A DNA stretch of 64,000 bases from Cordia subcordata. Lineage: Eukaryota; Streptophyta; Magnoliopsida; Boraginales; Cordiaceae. Every line of letters begins with the position of its first letter. Position 1 is the first letter of the stretch. Positions 11,885-22,880 of this stretch are shown in pieces. Both the position numbers and the translations under genes were made by a program. The notes below the pieces were generated by a model. The model was not told the DNA's origin. It saw nothing but the letters and a program-made list of their open reading frames with translations, and did not search any database. The stretch lies in the NCBI GenBank assembly GCA_028554755.1, contig JAPTOF010000014.1:3658001-3722000 (forward strand), written 5' to 3'.

Positions 11885-12822
11885 ATCAAATACCCATAAC
11901 AATAATTTAATAATCATCCATTATAAAAGAATAAATCACCCTACATAGCTCTAATCAAACATAAATTTACTTGGGATAAAAGAGAGACAAAGAGGCTACC
12001 CTTTTATCCAAAGCCATATCTTTACAATCCAAAAGCTATGCCAAGATCCTTGTATTTGATCCTCTTAGAGACTTGATTCCTATTGCTAAAATGTGTTTAG
12101 AAGTGTGTGTATGAGGTGGGTTTCACTGGATTTAGGGTTTTAGGAAGTGGGTGTGTGAATATGGTGTGAAAGATTACGAACTTGCAGCAAAATCGGCCCG
12201 TTAAATGGTTGCAGCGCACTGCCAGTCGATCGACACTAGAGCTTAAGTGACCGGTAAAAAATGGGGCTTTCTAGTTCTGTCAGTCGCCCCTTGTTGGTCG
12301 ACTGGTAAATCCTAGGTGTGATTGGTAGAAATAGTGTTTTGCCCATAACTAGCTTATTTCGGCTCTAATTCGCGTGTGATTTTTTTTTATGGACTTGTAT
12401 CCCTTTAGAGCACCTTCAAGGCCATTTTTATTCATCTTTTCATCCTAACAAACATGTCCAAGATTTTTCTATTCGCTCTATGGATGAAAGCTCTGAATTT
12501 TACTCCAATTATGCTCAGTTTCGCTCGGTTGCTCTATTCTTCTTTCAGGAGCTTCCAAATAGCTTTTTCTTTATTTTTTCACACCCAAATCAGCCATAGA
12601 TTTGCTCAATCATCAAATCATCATCCTTTTGAGCTCTGATCCTGGCTCCAAATCTCACCTAAATCAAGCAATAAGCACGCATTAATGTAGCATTTACGTC
12701 TTAAGCTCAACAATGAACATGTAAGCTTTGACATGCACAAGTATGACCTAAATGATATACTAATACACCTAATAAGGCACAAAACACCTCAAAACAAGAA
12801 TAAGAATGCAACCAACACATCA
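10760..12822 (-). repeat. Element A 5' LTR
   Basis: This LTR is 2063 bases, about 90 longer than the 3' copy. Part of the excess is a tandem duplication of about 42 bases at 10868-10950 absent from 5261-7232, and part is a longer TA microsatellite (about 11850-11882). The U3 side has palindrome-like motifs at about 12221-12233 and 12293-12305. The right terminus ACACATCA is flanked by ATTAG. Open frames such as 12454-12639 are not supported. Confidence 0.85.
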
Positions 12823-12827
12823 ATTAG
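12823..12827. repeat. Right TSD of element A (ATTAG)
   Basis: Matches 5256-5260 exactly; element B's LTR resumes here. Confidence 0.85.
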
Positions 12828-14577
12828 TATAATACATATGCTAGAGACAGGTTTAAGCGTATGCTAATGTACATAGTTGAGTTTAAAGATAAATGCTACA
12901 CTAATGCATACTTATTTCCTGTGTTTGGAGAAGTTAAATCAAAGCTAGGGCTTAAATTGATGGTGAATTGATGTGAGAGTCAAGCTCGAGGTGTTTGAGA
13001 TGTAGAAGAAGCATAAGGAGCTTTTGGAGGCAATTGGATAAACAAAAGAGCAATCGGGGCAAAACGGATACAACACAAGGAAAATTGGCCAAGTCTCTGA
13101 CCTAGCCAGTTGCCTAGTTGACCAGCCAAAATAGAAAGCAAGGCCCTTAGGCCGGTCGACCAGCCATGGCCATCGGCTAGATGCATATTCTACACTATTT
13201 AAGCATTTTTTCAGCCCATTTTGGATATCTTTGAACCTCTTTTCACCTCACCTATTACTCGCACACTAAAGCCTACCTTCACCCACCTCACACATCCATA
13301 CACTCACATACTTCTCACCCAGATTCAAGCTTATTTGGAGGGTTTCAAATACTTGGATTGGACTTTGCTCAAGGAATTTGTACAAGAGTTGCTAGGATGA
13401 AAGAGAAGTTTCTTATTCTCTCTTTCATTCTATTTTATATTACATTTGAGTAGACTTGTTCAGGGTGATTAAACTTGTGTAATGGGTTGATTATACACTC
13501 TTATGTTATAGGATTTAATGGCTTAATATATACATATGCTATGTTGTTTTTGGGTTTCAATGGCTATTGTTTAATACATGTCTAAGTGTTTGATAATATG
13601 CCTATGAGAGTTGCATATGTATAAATTGAAGTCTGTTTGCTATTAAACACCTCTAACCCATTCTATAATCATGTCTAAGTGTTTATGTGTGGATTTCATA
13701 AAGTGGGTAATACTTATATTCATGTCTATGTGTATGTTTGCACACCTAGTACTGAATATGACCTCAATATTGCATACATGTCGATTCTTGATTGCTTTAA
13801 ATGATGTTATCCAAGCATCACGATGTCCAATAGCCAAATTGGTCTCTTTATTCATGAACACCTTGGCCTGGAACATGTTTGAATGTGTTAATCGGTCAAA
13901 TTCTGCTATAGTGACCCTAGAATGATGATACGTAATTTAAGGCTAGCCTAGATCGAGTCTCCTTTGGCTTTAAACCCAACCAATAGGTTTTTGGATAGGT
14001 TTAGTCAACCCTAGTGATACTAGGTCTTGGCTTTAAACCTAACCAACAGTTTAAGTACTAGGGTAGGTTTATTCTGGGTCATCCAGGAAGCTAGTTAGTC
14101 ACTCTTAAGGCCCTAGGTCATAAGGATGACTCCATGACTCTAGGAGGCGCTACTTAGAGACGGACCCGTACTGAGTCCCAGGGAGAAATTAGGACATTAG
14201 TTAGCAACCTAGTTAAGAGTAATCAATAATTAAGCGATCCTCTATAACGCCACATCATTTGAGTCTAGAATCACCCATTAGCAAACAAAAATCACCCTAA
14301 CCCAATCCATTTGTTAGTTCCCTCTAGGTAGTTTGTTTCCCCACTTTTTATTACCATATTATAGTTTTATTTCCATTAGTTAGAGCTCTCATAAATCCAA
14401 AAACCCCTAAAAATAGTTAGTTTCGATTTTCTTTTAGGCACTTTCTAGGACACACACACAGAGAATCCATTCTATAAAATAGCCTTCTCGTGGTTCAACA
14501 CCTATTCTTGCATACACTATATTGCATCGATCCATGCACTTGTGCATCTTTAGGGCTTGCACTCTAGAGAGACATCA
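12828..14577 (+). repeat. Element B 5' LTR, remainder
   Basis: Together with 5179-5260 this gives an LTR of about 1830 bases, close to the 1867-1873 of C and F. It holds a GCCGGTCGACCAGCC motif at 13151-13165, then a TATTTAAG box at about 13197-13204. Two copies of an inverted-repeat motif around TTTAAA lie at about 13964 and 14028. The LTR ends GACATCA six bases before the PBS. Open frames within (12980-13186, 13671-13925) are LTR shadows. Confidence 0.8.
13197..13204 (+). promoter_or_regulatory. Candidate TATA box of element B LTR
   Basis: TATTTAAG lies about 30 bases downstream of the GGTCGACC motif. The same order (palindrome, then TATTTAAG or TATAAAG) occurs in the other LTRs. The call is by sequence and position only. 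Confidence 0.5.
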
Positions 14578-14583
14578 AGTTCT

Positions 14584-14601
14584 TGGTGCCGTTATTAGGG
14601 A
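14584..14601 (+). promoter_or_regulatory. Element B primer binding site (tRNA-Asp type, decayed)
   Basis: TGGTGCCGTTATTAGGGA differs from the expected tRNA-Asp complement at five positions, all transitions. The spacing AGTTCT after the LTR matches element C. Confidence 0.75.
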
Positions 14602-14814
14602 GGCATGGTGGTTTGTGTTCTTTACTTGTGTGTTTTAGTAATTGTTTTTTGTTTATTTTTCTTTATCTTGTTAGCTTGCTTTAGTAGTTATTTATCTTTC
14701 TTTATGTTTAGTTTCTTTGATCTTTTTGTGTTTACTTTCCATACTTAGCATAACTTGTTTATTTAGCCTTCTTATTTTGCTTTTAACAGGCCTCATAGGT
14801 TTGTAGCTTTGTTA

Positions 14815-15458
14815 CTATAGATTTAGGATATTTCTGAAGTTTTGGGGGTTGAAGTGGCCGAAGTTAAGATAGTGTTGCATGCTTGGAAGGAGATCCCTTA
14901 GGAATCCCTTAGTTCCATTTAATCCCGAAGCTGATAGGATTGCAAGACATATTAGGAATTTATGAGACCTTGTAGAGAAGATGGTTGATCCAAATAATTC
15001 TCCTATCGCTCCTATTCCCCCTATGAATCCCATTCCACTACATGCACCATAGGCATTAAGCTCGAGATCATTTTAGAAAAGAGCCTCTTAGACCGGACCC
15101 ACCTGTAGACGATAAGCTGACACTTAGGGAATTCTTCCTCCCCAATGCCTTCAAGCCTAATTTGGCTATTAATATTCCAGGGTTGGGGAAGGCAAAATTC
15201 GAAATTAAGCCTAACATGTTGGCTGTGTTCAGCAATGAGAGTCCTTTGGACCATATTACCGATTTTGTAGAAATGAGTTCTACCTTCCATGTCCTCAATG
15301 TATCTCAAGAGGCCATTCATCTTAGGTTATTCCCATTCACCCTTAAGGATAAAGCTAAGTCTTGGTTTCATTCTTTACGTAGTGATTGATTCACATCATG
15401 GGTCGAGCTTCAATCTAAGTTCTTTAAAAAATTCTTTCCCATGGCTAAGATGACCGAC
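14815..15458 (+). pseudogene. Element B gag, N-terminal part
   Basis: This is the gag (capsid) region of the Athila-like element. The blocks NPIPLH, RPDPPVDDK, KFEIKPNMLAVF, NESPLDHITDFVEMSSTFHV and LRLFPFTLKDKAKSWFHSL match the Retrotrans_gag pattern. The clearest open part is 15162-15389. Element C inserted at 15458, between the codons for MTD and DLKASIM, and gag resumes at 41829 across the CCGAC duplication. Stops such as TGA at 15387 (within what reads SD-stop-FTSW) show that it is inactive. Confidence 0.8.
15454..15458. repeat. Left TSD of element C (CCGAC)
   Basis: Matches 41824-41828 exactly, immediately outside the LTR ends of C. Confidence 0.9.
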
Positions 15459-15941
15459 TGATGTGTTATGTTTTTATGTGTGTTTGTATTCTCATTTATC
15501 TATGTCTAAGAGGTGCTTTAAGCTTTAAGAGATGCATTAGTATAGTAGATATACTAGAGTTCTGTTTAAGTGTAAGCAAATGTATATAGTTAAGTTTAAA
15601 GACAAACACTGCACTAATGCATGCTTATTTTTTGTGCTTGGTAAAGTTAGGTAAAAGCTCGAGGCTTAGATTGATAATAATTTGATGTTGGAGCAAAGTC
15701 TAAGGTGATTTGGATGTAAAGATATCCAAGAAAATGTATTTAGCGGCATGCGGGTCAAGCACAAAGCGATCGGGAGCAATTGGAGTAAAACAAGTGAAAA
15801 ATAGAGGTGTGGACTGGTTTTGCTGGTTACCTCATAGCCCCTGTCAATCGATCGGTAAAGGAGGCCGACAATTACAAAGAGTTCCTTATGTTTTTTGGTC
15901 GCCTAAGCTCTTGTGCTGGTCGACTGGCAGTGCGCTACAAC

Positions 15942-15948
15942 TATAAAG
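15942..15948 (+). promoter_or_regulatory. Candidate TATA box of element C 5' LTR
   Basis: TATAAAG lies 13 bases after the GGTCGACT palindrome core. By position it would be the core promoter for the genomic transcript. Confidence 0.5.
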
Positions 15949-16215
15949 AAGCTCGACTTTGCTGCAAAAAGAATTTTTTGGATCCCTTTTTCACCTCCCA
16001 ATCACATACCCATATTTCACACTCAAAACCCTATTTCCACCCACCTCTAGTGCACACACTAACACACACACCCATCTAAAATTAAGTTGATTTTGGAGGA
16101 TTTAAGCATCTTTTGGATAAGATTTACTCAAGTTTGTAAAAAAACAAGCAAGGACGGAAAGGGAGATTTCTATAACCTCTTCCATTCTTATCTATTTCAT
16201 GCTTGAGTAGATGAT

Positions 16216-16218
16216 TTA
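16216..16218. repeat. Left TSD of the Harbinger element (TTA)
   Basis: TTA is the usual 3-bp target of PIF/Harbinger elements. The partner is at 21523-21525. The empty site is visible in C's 3' LTR at about 40698-40710 (GATTTAGGGTGCC). Confidence 0.85.
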
Positions 16219-16245
16219 AGCCCCGTTTGGATTAGCTATTTTGTC
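16219..16245 (+). repeat. Harbinger left terminal inverted repeat
   Basis: Begins AGCCCCGTTTGGATTAGC; pairs with the right end with a few mismatches at the extreme terminus and at the A/G after GGATT. Confidence 0.8.
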
Positions 16246-16555
16246 AAAAAAAAGCACTTTTTTTGGTCAAATAAGCCCTTTTCCTGACTTTTTAGGTGTT
16301 TGGATTGGCTTTTTGTGAAAAAGCTGAAGCACAAAAAAAAGCTGAAAAAGAGCTTTTTTTTGAAGCAAAATTTTGGAGCTTTTCCAAAAAGCTGGTGCGG
16401 TAGATGAGAGAGAAAGCTGAAGATGCGGTGGTTTTTTTTTTTCACTTTACCAATCTATCCTCTCTCTCCTCAGTCATATCTCTCTCCTCACATCACTCGT
16501 TCCTCATCTTCTCCTCCTTGGCAGAAGAGTTTTCTTCCTCAAACCTACAGGTAAT

Positions 16556-16560
<5 letters not shown>

Positions 16561-16591
<31 letters not shown>
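16561..16591. repeat. CT microsatellite
   Basis: Uninterrupted CT dinucleotide run within the leader of the Harbinger element. Confidence 0.9.
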
Positions 16592-16599
<8 letters not shown>

Positions 16600-17325
16600 T
16601 TCTCTTTCATCATACAGATCTATGCATTGCACTAGTTTTTTTTAGTTTTTCTTTTATTTTTTGGAAATCTTAATAGTTGCTTTGCCTTGTTCATCGTTTC
16701 TTATATGCTTTGGAATTGGGTTTTGTGTGATGATATTGTTGATTGCTTGAATTTTTTCAACTGTTAGTTGTGAGGTTAATGAGAAGGAATTTTATTTTAT
16801 GATAGCATATGAGGTTAGATCTTCATTGTCAATTGTTCATGCATTTTAATTCGTTTGGCTGTTGTAACTGATTTTGGTGATAATCATTTTCACTATCTTG
16901 ATGTTGAACCATAATGCTTGGGTGTGAGGTCACCTCGTCAAACTAACAAATCTCGAACAATTCTGTCTCAGCGCGTGCGTGGCCACGGGTACACTAAGCT
17001 AAAGCAGAGGCTTCTAGGTTTTGAAGATTTTGGTTTCAGGTAAGTAATCTTCAAACTCAAATCTCTTATTTTCATTATGAGATTTTGATGAAATGTATGG
17101 TTCTTATAGATTAATGCAATTTATATTTCTGATTTTTACTGCCAGTTTATTGATTTGCCTCTTATCTTTCTCTTCAGCCGTTTCTTCAAAAATTATGTGA
17201 ACTTGGCATCCAATTATGTTGTTAAAATTGATTATATGTGCTGCCACGAGTTAATTGTTGTTTGAAAGAGATGTGAACGTAGACCACCCGCCAACTATTC
17301 GACAAAATTCCCAAAAGAAACGTCA

Positions 17326-17407
17326 ATATGTGCTGCCACTGGTTTATTTATTATATGTGCTGCCACTGGTTTATTTATTATATGTGCTGCCACTGGTTTA
17401 TTGTTAT
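17326..17407. repeat. 27-base tandem repeat, three copies
   Basis: Three near-identical units with the core TATGTGCTGCCACTGGTTTA lie head to tail. A diverged single copy occurs about 100 bases upstream (about 17232). It is located in the leader intron of the Harbinger element. Confidence 0.85.
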
Positions 17408-18362
17408 GATCAGAAGCTAAGTGAGTAACTATGAATAAAAAGCCAAGTATTGTGTCACCATGTTCACGAAATGCGTATGTCTCAATTAGCTCAATGTTGT
17501 TTTTGGGTCACTTGGACAACATGCAAATAAGTACAAGGAACCAGAGACGTGAAAAGCTAGCCATTTGGTCAAACACATCTTTTTCCTTTTCCATTTTGGG
17601 TCTTTCCTACGTATTACTTAACTACCTAAGCTTTCCTTTAACTACCTAATCTTTCCTTTTTTTTCTCCTTCTTATCTTCTGTCTTATGTCAGAAAGAAGA
17701 GAAATTGTGACCCTGCAGCTGCCATGCAGCATGTGTAAATGTTTTGCTCTCATTTCTATTTTATGTCTAATTAATAATTGAAAAGAGTCAACGTCAAAAG
17801 CTAGTCATTTTAGAGACTGGCCTAAAATTAAATGATATTTCAGCTAGTTATAAACCAAAAGCAAAGTAGCATTGAAATGCAAAGTTACTAGACGTCCAGG
17901 ACCACATTTAATTGAGATGTGGTAAGAATGTTTTGTGATACAGGTTCTTTTGCAGAAAAATTGTTCATCCAATTTATTTAAGCCATACTAGGAGAAGGGT
18001 TAGATAATTCTTTTTGTCAAGTAGTTTCAAATTCTTAATGACACAAAAGTACAGATACTTGTGAACTTGGTTTATCCATTTTCTCTCTTGACTCTATGAT
18101 GCTGCTAAAGAAATCCTTAAGGAGACCTCTTACATGTCCCTGTTTTGTAGCAGTTTTCATAACTTTAAATTGCAATGCTTTAGATTTACTATTTCTAGCA
18201 GGGGAGAAAAGATAGGATTTTGCTCCCTTTAAAATACATAGCTGAACGCTATATTCTTGAAAAGGATGTTGCTTCCTTTAAAGTACATAGCTGAATGCTT
18301 TAATTTTGAAATCTATCTTGTTATTTTGCAATGATTTATTCTAATTTTTGTGTTTGAATAGA

Positions 18363-19412
18363 ATGGCTTCAAAATATGCTCCTAAAAGAGCTACAAAATA
18401 AAAGGTTATTGATGACCCAAACTTAGGTGAAGGTGAGGGTGAGGGACTAGAGAAGGCGAGATGGAATGACAACAATACTGAAGAATTCTTGAAGGCATGT
18501 ATTGAGGAGATACATGTTGGTAATAGACCTCATGCACATTTTACAAAAGAGGGGTGGAAGAACTTGATAAAGAAATTTAATGAGAGAACAGGTCATTCTT
18601 ATGTGTACAAACAACTAAAAAATAGGTGGGATGCTTTGAAAAGGGAGTTCTCTTTGTGGGCAAAACTTGTACAAAATGAAACTGGCCTTGGTTGGGATCC
18701 AGTAAAGAAAACTATAGAAGCTCCTGAGGAGTTTTGGATTGCCAAGGGAAAAGTAAGTTTTGTAATTTGTGTTGTTTAAATTAACTATATATTTTTACAA
18801 GTATTTGGCTTATTAACTTTCTTATCTTAATTATAGGAAAATACAGAATACCTAAAGTGGAAAAATGAAGGGCCAAAATTTCTGGACATGCTAGAAACAT
18901 GCTTTAAGGATGTTGTGGCCACTGGTTATGCCGTGTTTCTACCATATCAAGATCCAGTTGTGAATGATGGCAATGATGGTGGCCCAGTGTTAGAAGGTGA
19001 TGGAGATTCTGATGAAACAACTCAAAACCCTCAGCAACAATTTGATGCCCCTGGTGTCCTTAGCTCAAGTGCTCGAAACAAAAGGAAAAGAGTGAAGAAA
19101 GGAGAGAAAAGGGGAGCCATGGTAGAAAAACTTCAAGATTCTCTTGATCGGCTCCTTGTTGGGATAGATCAAATGTCTCAAACCACGGTGACTGCATCTG
19201 TTTCTAATGATCGTTATAGCATAGATAGATGCTTGAGTATGTTGAATGAAGTCCCTGGTTTAGAAAAAGGTAGTTCTCGTTACTTCTTGGCTGCTAGAAT
19301 CTTGGCTAGGAAACAACACCGAGAGGCATTTGTCTACTTTATGGAAAATGATCCTCAGTTAGCATTTGGGTGGTTGAACACATTTAAGGGTGAAGACGCG
19401 AATCGAAGTTGA
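18363..19412 (+). pseudogene. Harbinger ORF1: Myb/SANT-like DNA-binding protein
   Basis: Two exons, 18363-18752 and 18837-19412, are joined in phase by a GTAAGT...TTATAG intron, giving about 321 codons. Residues of exon 1 match the Myb/SANT-like domain (PF12776 pattern): an ARWNDNNTEEFLKAC block, GNRP-HAHFTKEGWKNLI, KQLKNRWDALK and ETGLGWDP. Exon 2 has a basic patch (NKRKRVKKGEKRG) that may be a nuclear localisation signal. In PIF/Harbinger elements ORF1 partners the transposase for DNA binding and nuclear entry. One in-frame TAA at codon 13 (18399-18401) breaks it; an internal ATG at 18489 would lose part of the domain. Otherwise the frame is intact. Confidence 0.85.
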
Positions 19413-19608
19413 TTTACTTTTATCTAGTTGGACAATTTTCTTATATTTTATATTTTCGTTTGTTTTATCTATTGAACATGAGTTGTATAACTTTGAACTT
19501 TTATGTGACTATGGAGATGATTGTCTTTTTATCATGTGTTTTAATGAGTTTTTATAATTAAAGCATTTGTTTATAGTTGAAGCATTTGTTTATGTTTATT
19601 TATACAGG

Positions 19609-20939
19609 ATGACTGATACTTCAGACTCGGATTCTGAAAGTTCGGAAAATTTAAACCAAGTTACAGGTGTGAACAAAGTTTGAATTGGAGTAGCAAGTAC
19701 AGTAGCTGCAGCAGCAGTTACAAATTACTATATGAATTATGTATTGAAGCAGGAAAAAAGAACATCAACTCTTACAGGACAAAGATGGGTAGAAGAATTG
19801 AAGAGAGGGCATGAGATGCGTTTCTTTGAACAGTTTTGAATGAGAAAACATGTGTTTGAAAAATTGGTAGATGATTTAAATAAAAAATATGGGTTAGTTT
19901 CAACAAGACGAGTTGGGTTAGATGAGGCAGTAGCTATGTTCTTATACATGATTGGTCATGGGGCTTTTTATAGGAATCTTGAAGAGAGATTTCAACGATC
20001 TGGAGAGACTGTATGGAGGCAAGTTCATAGGGTGTTAAAAGATATAAAAAGGTTAGGAAATGAATATATTAGACCAGCTGATTGTATGTTTAGAGATGCT
20101 CAAGCATTCCTTGAAGTTGATTCAAGATATTGGCCATGGTTTAAGGATTGCATAGGAGCTATTGATGGCACTCATATTGCTGTCCATGTTCCAGATGACA
20201 AAAAGATACCATTTACTTGTAGGAAGGGATTTACTAGTACAAATATTTTGGCTGCATGTGACTTTAACATGTGTTTCACATTTGCTTTAATAGGTTGGGA
20301 AGGTTCAGCACATGATACAAGAATTTTTTTAGATACTCTTCACAAGCCAGAATTACAGTTTCCTCATCCACTTGAAGGTTAGTAATATTTAAAATTATTT
20401 TTATTTAATTTATTAATATTAATACACATCATTGTTTTTATTTGTAACATTTTATTTACAGGTAAATTTATCTTGTTGATTCTGGATATCCAACTTTTAA
20501 GGGATATCTAGGGCCATATAAAAGTACAAGATATCACCTTCCACAATTTAGATTGGCCCTAGCTTTCAGATCACGAAATGAATTGTTTAATCATCATCAT
20601 TCAAGCTTGAGGAGTGTTATTGAAAGAACTTTTGGAGTTTGCAAAGGAAGATGGAGAATCTTGCAAAATTTGACTAACTTTGAACTTGAAACTCAATTTG
20701 CTATTATATGGGCATGCTTTGCGCTTCACAATTATGTAAGACGAGAGGATTCACCTTATTTAAATATTCTTCAAATGTTAGAAAATTTATCTGAATTGGA
20801 GTCCAGAGAACAAGCATTTAATGACAATGAAGAAGTGTCAAATCAAGAATAGGAAGAACCAACTTCAGCAGATACTAAAGTGATAGAGGAAACAAGAGAT
20901 GCTATCAGAGATCAACTACCAGGACGAGTGCACAATTAA
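19609..20939 (+). pseudogene. Harbinger ORF2: DDE transposase (HARBI1-like)
   Basis: Exon 1 runs 19609-20377 and exon 2 from 20462, joined by a GTTAGT...TTACAG intron. The catalytic triad is in place: D in [11 protein letters not shown] (20164-20166), D in SAHDTRIF (20314-20316) and E in [13 protein letters not shown] (20622-20624). A helix-turn-helix-like region precedes it ([17 protein letters not shown]). Lesions are TGA at 19681-19683 and 19837-19839, a one-base deletion near 20470 that shifts the start of exon 2, and TAG at 20850-20852, beyond which a normal-looking C-terminus (AIRDQL) continues to TAA at 20937-20939. It would cut and paste the element together with ORF1, but it is dead as it stands. 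Confidence 0.88.
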
Positions 20940-21522
20940 AATTGTAGAAATGATGTTAAATAGACATTGTCACATGTTGTAACAAGTAATCAAATTATAT
21001 TTTCCTTTCCCTTTTGGAGTTTCAAAATTGGATATGTGTTTCAAATTATATAACAAAAAATATATAATGTAATCTCTTTATCATGAAAAAGAAAAATACA
21101 AAAATAGACATAATTTTTAGTTTTTATGGTTTTTTCCTATTTAAGTTCATTTTATTTAAGAAAAATATTTAAATTTATTAAAAGATATTGTTTTAAAAAT
21201 TAAATATCAAATATATGTGATAAAATAAAAATATTAAAAAAACTAACAATTCATGCAACATTTTTTCAATGATAACAGCTTATTATGATAACTACTTTTT
21301 ATCCAAATGCCAGTCAATAAAAGTGCTTCAGCATGTCCTTTTTGGTAATTTGTCTAGAAAAAAAGTGCTTTTACAGTTTTCTATCCAAACGCCTGTTGCA
21401 GTTTAAAAAGTGCTTCTAACTGGATGAAGCCAAACACAAAACAGCTTTTACTACTGCTTAAGCTCTCTGAAAAAAGCCCTGCAAAAAAAGCACTTTTAAA
21501 AAAAGCCAATCCAAACGAGCCC
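20940..21522. other. Harbinger 3' region and right terminus
   Basis: AT-rich 3' flank without coding signal. From about 21319 it has repeated AAAAGTGCTT words. It ends in the right terminal inverted repeat (about 21499-21522). The minus-strand open frame at 21381-21608 crosses the element border and is rejected. Confidence 0.7.
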
Positions 21523-21525
21523 TTA
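21523..21525. repeat. Right TSD of the Harbinger element (TTA)
   Basis: Partner of 16216-16218; LTR sequence of element C resumes with GGGTGCTTG. Confidence 0.85.
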
Positions 21526-22644
21526 GGGTGCTTGAACTTGTGGAATGAGATGATTTTTGTAGTTTCTTTATAGGATATATATATATATATACACATACAT
21601 ACATACATACTTTGTTCATAACTTGAATGGCTTTATTTCAATTCATGTCTGTGTGTTTGATTTAATGCCTAAATGAGTGGTATGTATATAATTTGAGTTT
21701 TGTTTGCTATAGAATACTTCTAATCTTTTGAATATGCATGTCTATGTATTTGTTTGAGGATAGGTTAGTTAGATTCATGTCTATGTGAATGTTAACATGC
21801 CTTATAATGAAAACATACTCAAATATCGATACATGTTGATGCTTAAATGTTTTCAATGGCGTAAATCAAACTTGCTTGTATTTGTATCATGGATAAGATG
21901 TCATATTCACAACGCTTTGCCTTAGAATATGTAGGATAGTGCTATTAGATACCAATCTACTTTAGTGTCCCTAGAATGACGGTGAGTAAGTAAGGACTAG
22001 TCTAGATCGAGTCCTCTTTAGCTTTAAATCTAGCTAATAGGAGTCCAAATAGGTTTAGTCGACTCTAGGAACTCTAGGTCTTAGCTTTATATCCAGCTAA
22101 TGGTTTAGGAACTAGGGTGGGATCGTTCTAGGACACCTAAGTAACTCTTTAATCCCTTTTATGGCCTTAGGTGTATAAGGATCATGCTGTAGCTCTAAGT
22201 ACGCATGTTTAAGGATGGACCCCCACCAAGTCCTAGGGTGTAATTAGAACACTAGTTAGTTGCTTAGTATTAGAAGCCACATTTAGTAAGCCAATATCTC
22301 AAATCCTATAGCATTGAGTTAAAGAGTCACCTGTTCACAAGTATGTGCCACCCTATCAACTTCCCATTGGTTTAATCCCCCTAGATTAGCTTACTTCTTA
22401 CTTTTCCTTTTAGTTTCCATAATATAGTCTTTTAATTTCTCTCTTGGCTCCTGTTAATCCAAAACGCCAAAAATATGTTTAGCCTAGGTGTTTTTTCGGC
22501 ACTTTCTAGGACACCAAGCATAGGATACACATCACAACAATAGCCACTATGTGGTTTGACACCCACATTAGTACCCCTATATTGCATGATCTGTACGCTT
22601 GCGGGATCTTTTAGGCTTACACCTTCAAGGGCACACCAAGTTCT

Positions 22645-22662
22645 TGGCGTCATTGCCAGGGA
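22645..22662 (+). promoter_or_regulatory. Element C primer binding site (tRNA-Asp type)
   Basis: TGGCGTCATTGCCAGGGA has three transitions from the expected complement of a plant tRNA-Asp 3' end. It lies six bases after the LTR end. Confidence 0.85.
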
Positions 22663-22880
22663 GGCATGATGGTTTGCATTATTTGCTTGTATGTTTTGGT
22701 AGTTGCTTTATTTATTTTTCTTGATTTTTCTTTATAGTTTGTTTAGTTTTTCCTTATCTTGCTTCTTGTTTATATTTTCTTGCTTTGGTGCTTGTTTATC
22801 TATCTTTGTTCTTGTTTTTGTTTTTAGTAGACTTTCTAGTATTATGGTTTATTTGCTATAGTTTTAGGATTGTAGAAGTT
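22663..22880. other. Element C leader
   Basis: T-rich leader between the PBS and gag, homologous to 14602-14815 of B; no gene. Confidence 0.6.

Larger units (their letters stand above)
5261..12822 (-). mobile_element. Element A: non-autonomous LTR retrotransposon (LARD-like)
   Basis: A complete LTR element in minus orientation: 5' LTR 10760-12822, tRNA-Asp PBS 10736-10753, internal region about 7233-10735, PPT next to 7233, and 3' LTR 5261-7232. The flanking TSD is ATTAG on both sides. The roughly 3.5 kb interior has no protease, RT, RNase H or integrase. Its 3' internal part (about 7240-8240) is homologous to the 3' internal parts of C and F, so it derives from the Athila-like lineage and would depend on such an element for its enzymes. 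It carries one degenerate reading frame of unknown function (8920-9846). Confidence 0.85.
16440..18362 (+). promoter_or_regulatory. Harbinger 5' leader with probable 5'-UTR intron
   Basis: A pyrimidine-rich stretch (about 16440-16550) ends CCTACAG followed by GTAATCTC, a plausible splice donor. A TTGAATAG acceptor-like end lies directly before the ATG at 18363. I infer a long leader intron of about 1.8 kb. The stretch contains a (CT)n run at 16561-16591 and a 27-base tandem repeat at about 17326-17407. No other gene is seen; the 16404-16673 and 17431-17649 open frames are low complexity. Confidence 0.4.
16219..21522 (+). mobile_element. PIF/Harbinger DNA transposon, two-gene, recently inactivated
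   Basis: A 5304-base element with terminal inverted repeats (AGCCCCGTTTGGATTAGC left, GGGCTCGTTTGGATTGGC read inward from the right) and a TTA TSD. It carries both genes typical of this superfamily on the plus strand: a Myb/SANT-like DNA-binding protein (18363-19412) and a DDE transposase (19609-20939). Subterminal regions repeat an AAAAGTGCTTTT-like word several times (16249 area; 21319, 21360, 21405 and 21485 areas), possible transposase-binding sites. The precise empty site in C's other LTR confirms the borders. Confidence 0.92.
15459..22638 (+). repeat. Element C 5' LTR (split by the Harbinger element)
   Basis: It starts TGATGTGTTATG and ends GGCACACCA. Minus the inserted transposon and its duplicated TTA, the length is 1873 bases, against 1872 for the 3' LTR at 39952-41823. 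GCTGGTCGACTGGC at 15915-15928 is followed by TATAAAG at 15942-15948. The LTR 3' part (21526-22638) has paired TTTAAA inverted-repeat motifs at about 22017 and 22079. Confidence 0.9.

Noticed and set aside
12980..13925. Several ORFs of 68-84 codons on both strands
   Set aside because: They lie inside the element B LTR and are not conserved in the LTRs of C or F.
16404..16673. 89-codon serine/leucine-rich ORF
   Set aside because: Created by the CT microsatellite and pyrimidine-rich leader of the Harbinger element.
17326..17407. Tandem repeats as a CRISPR-like array
   Set aside because: Units are directly adjacent without spacers, in plant DNA and inside a transposon leader.
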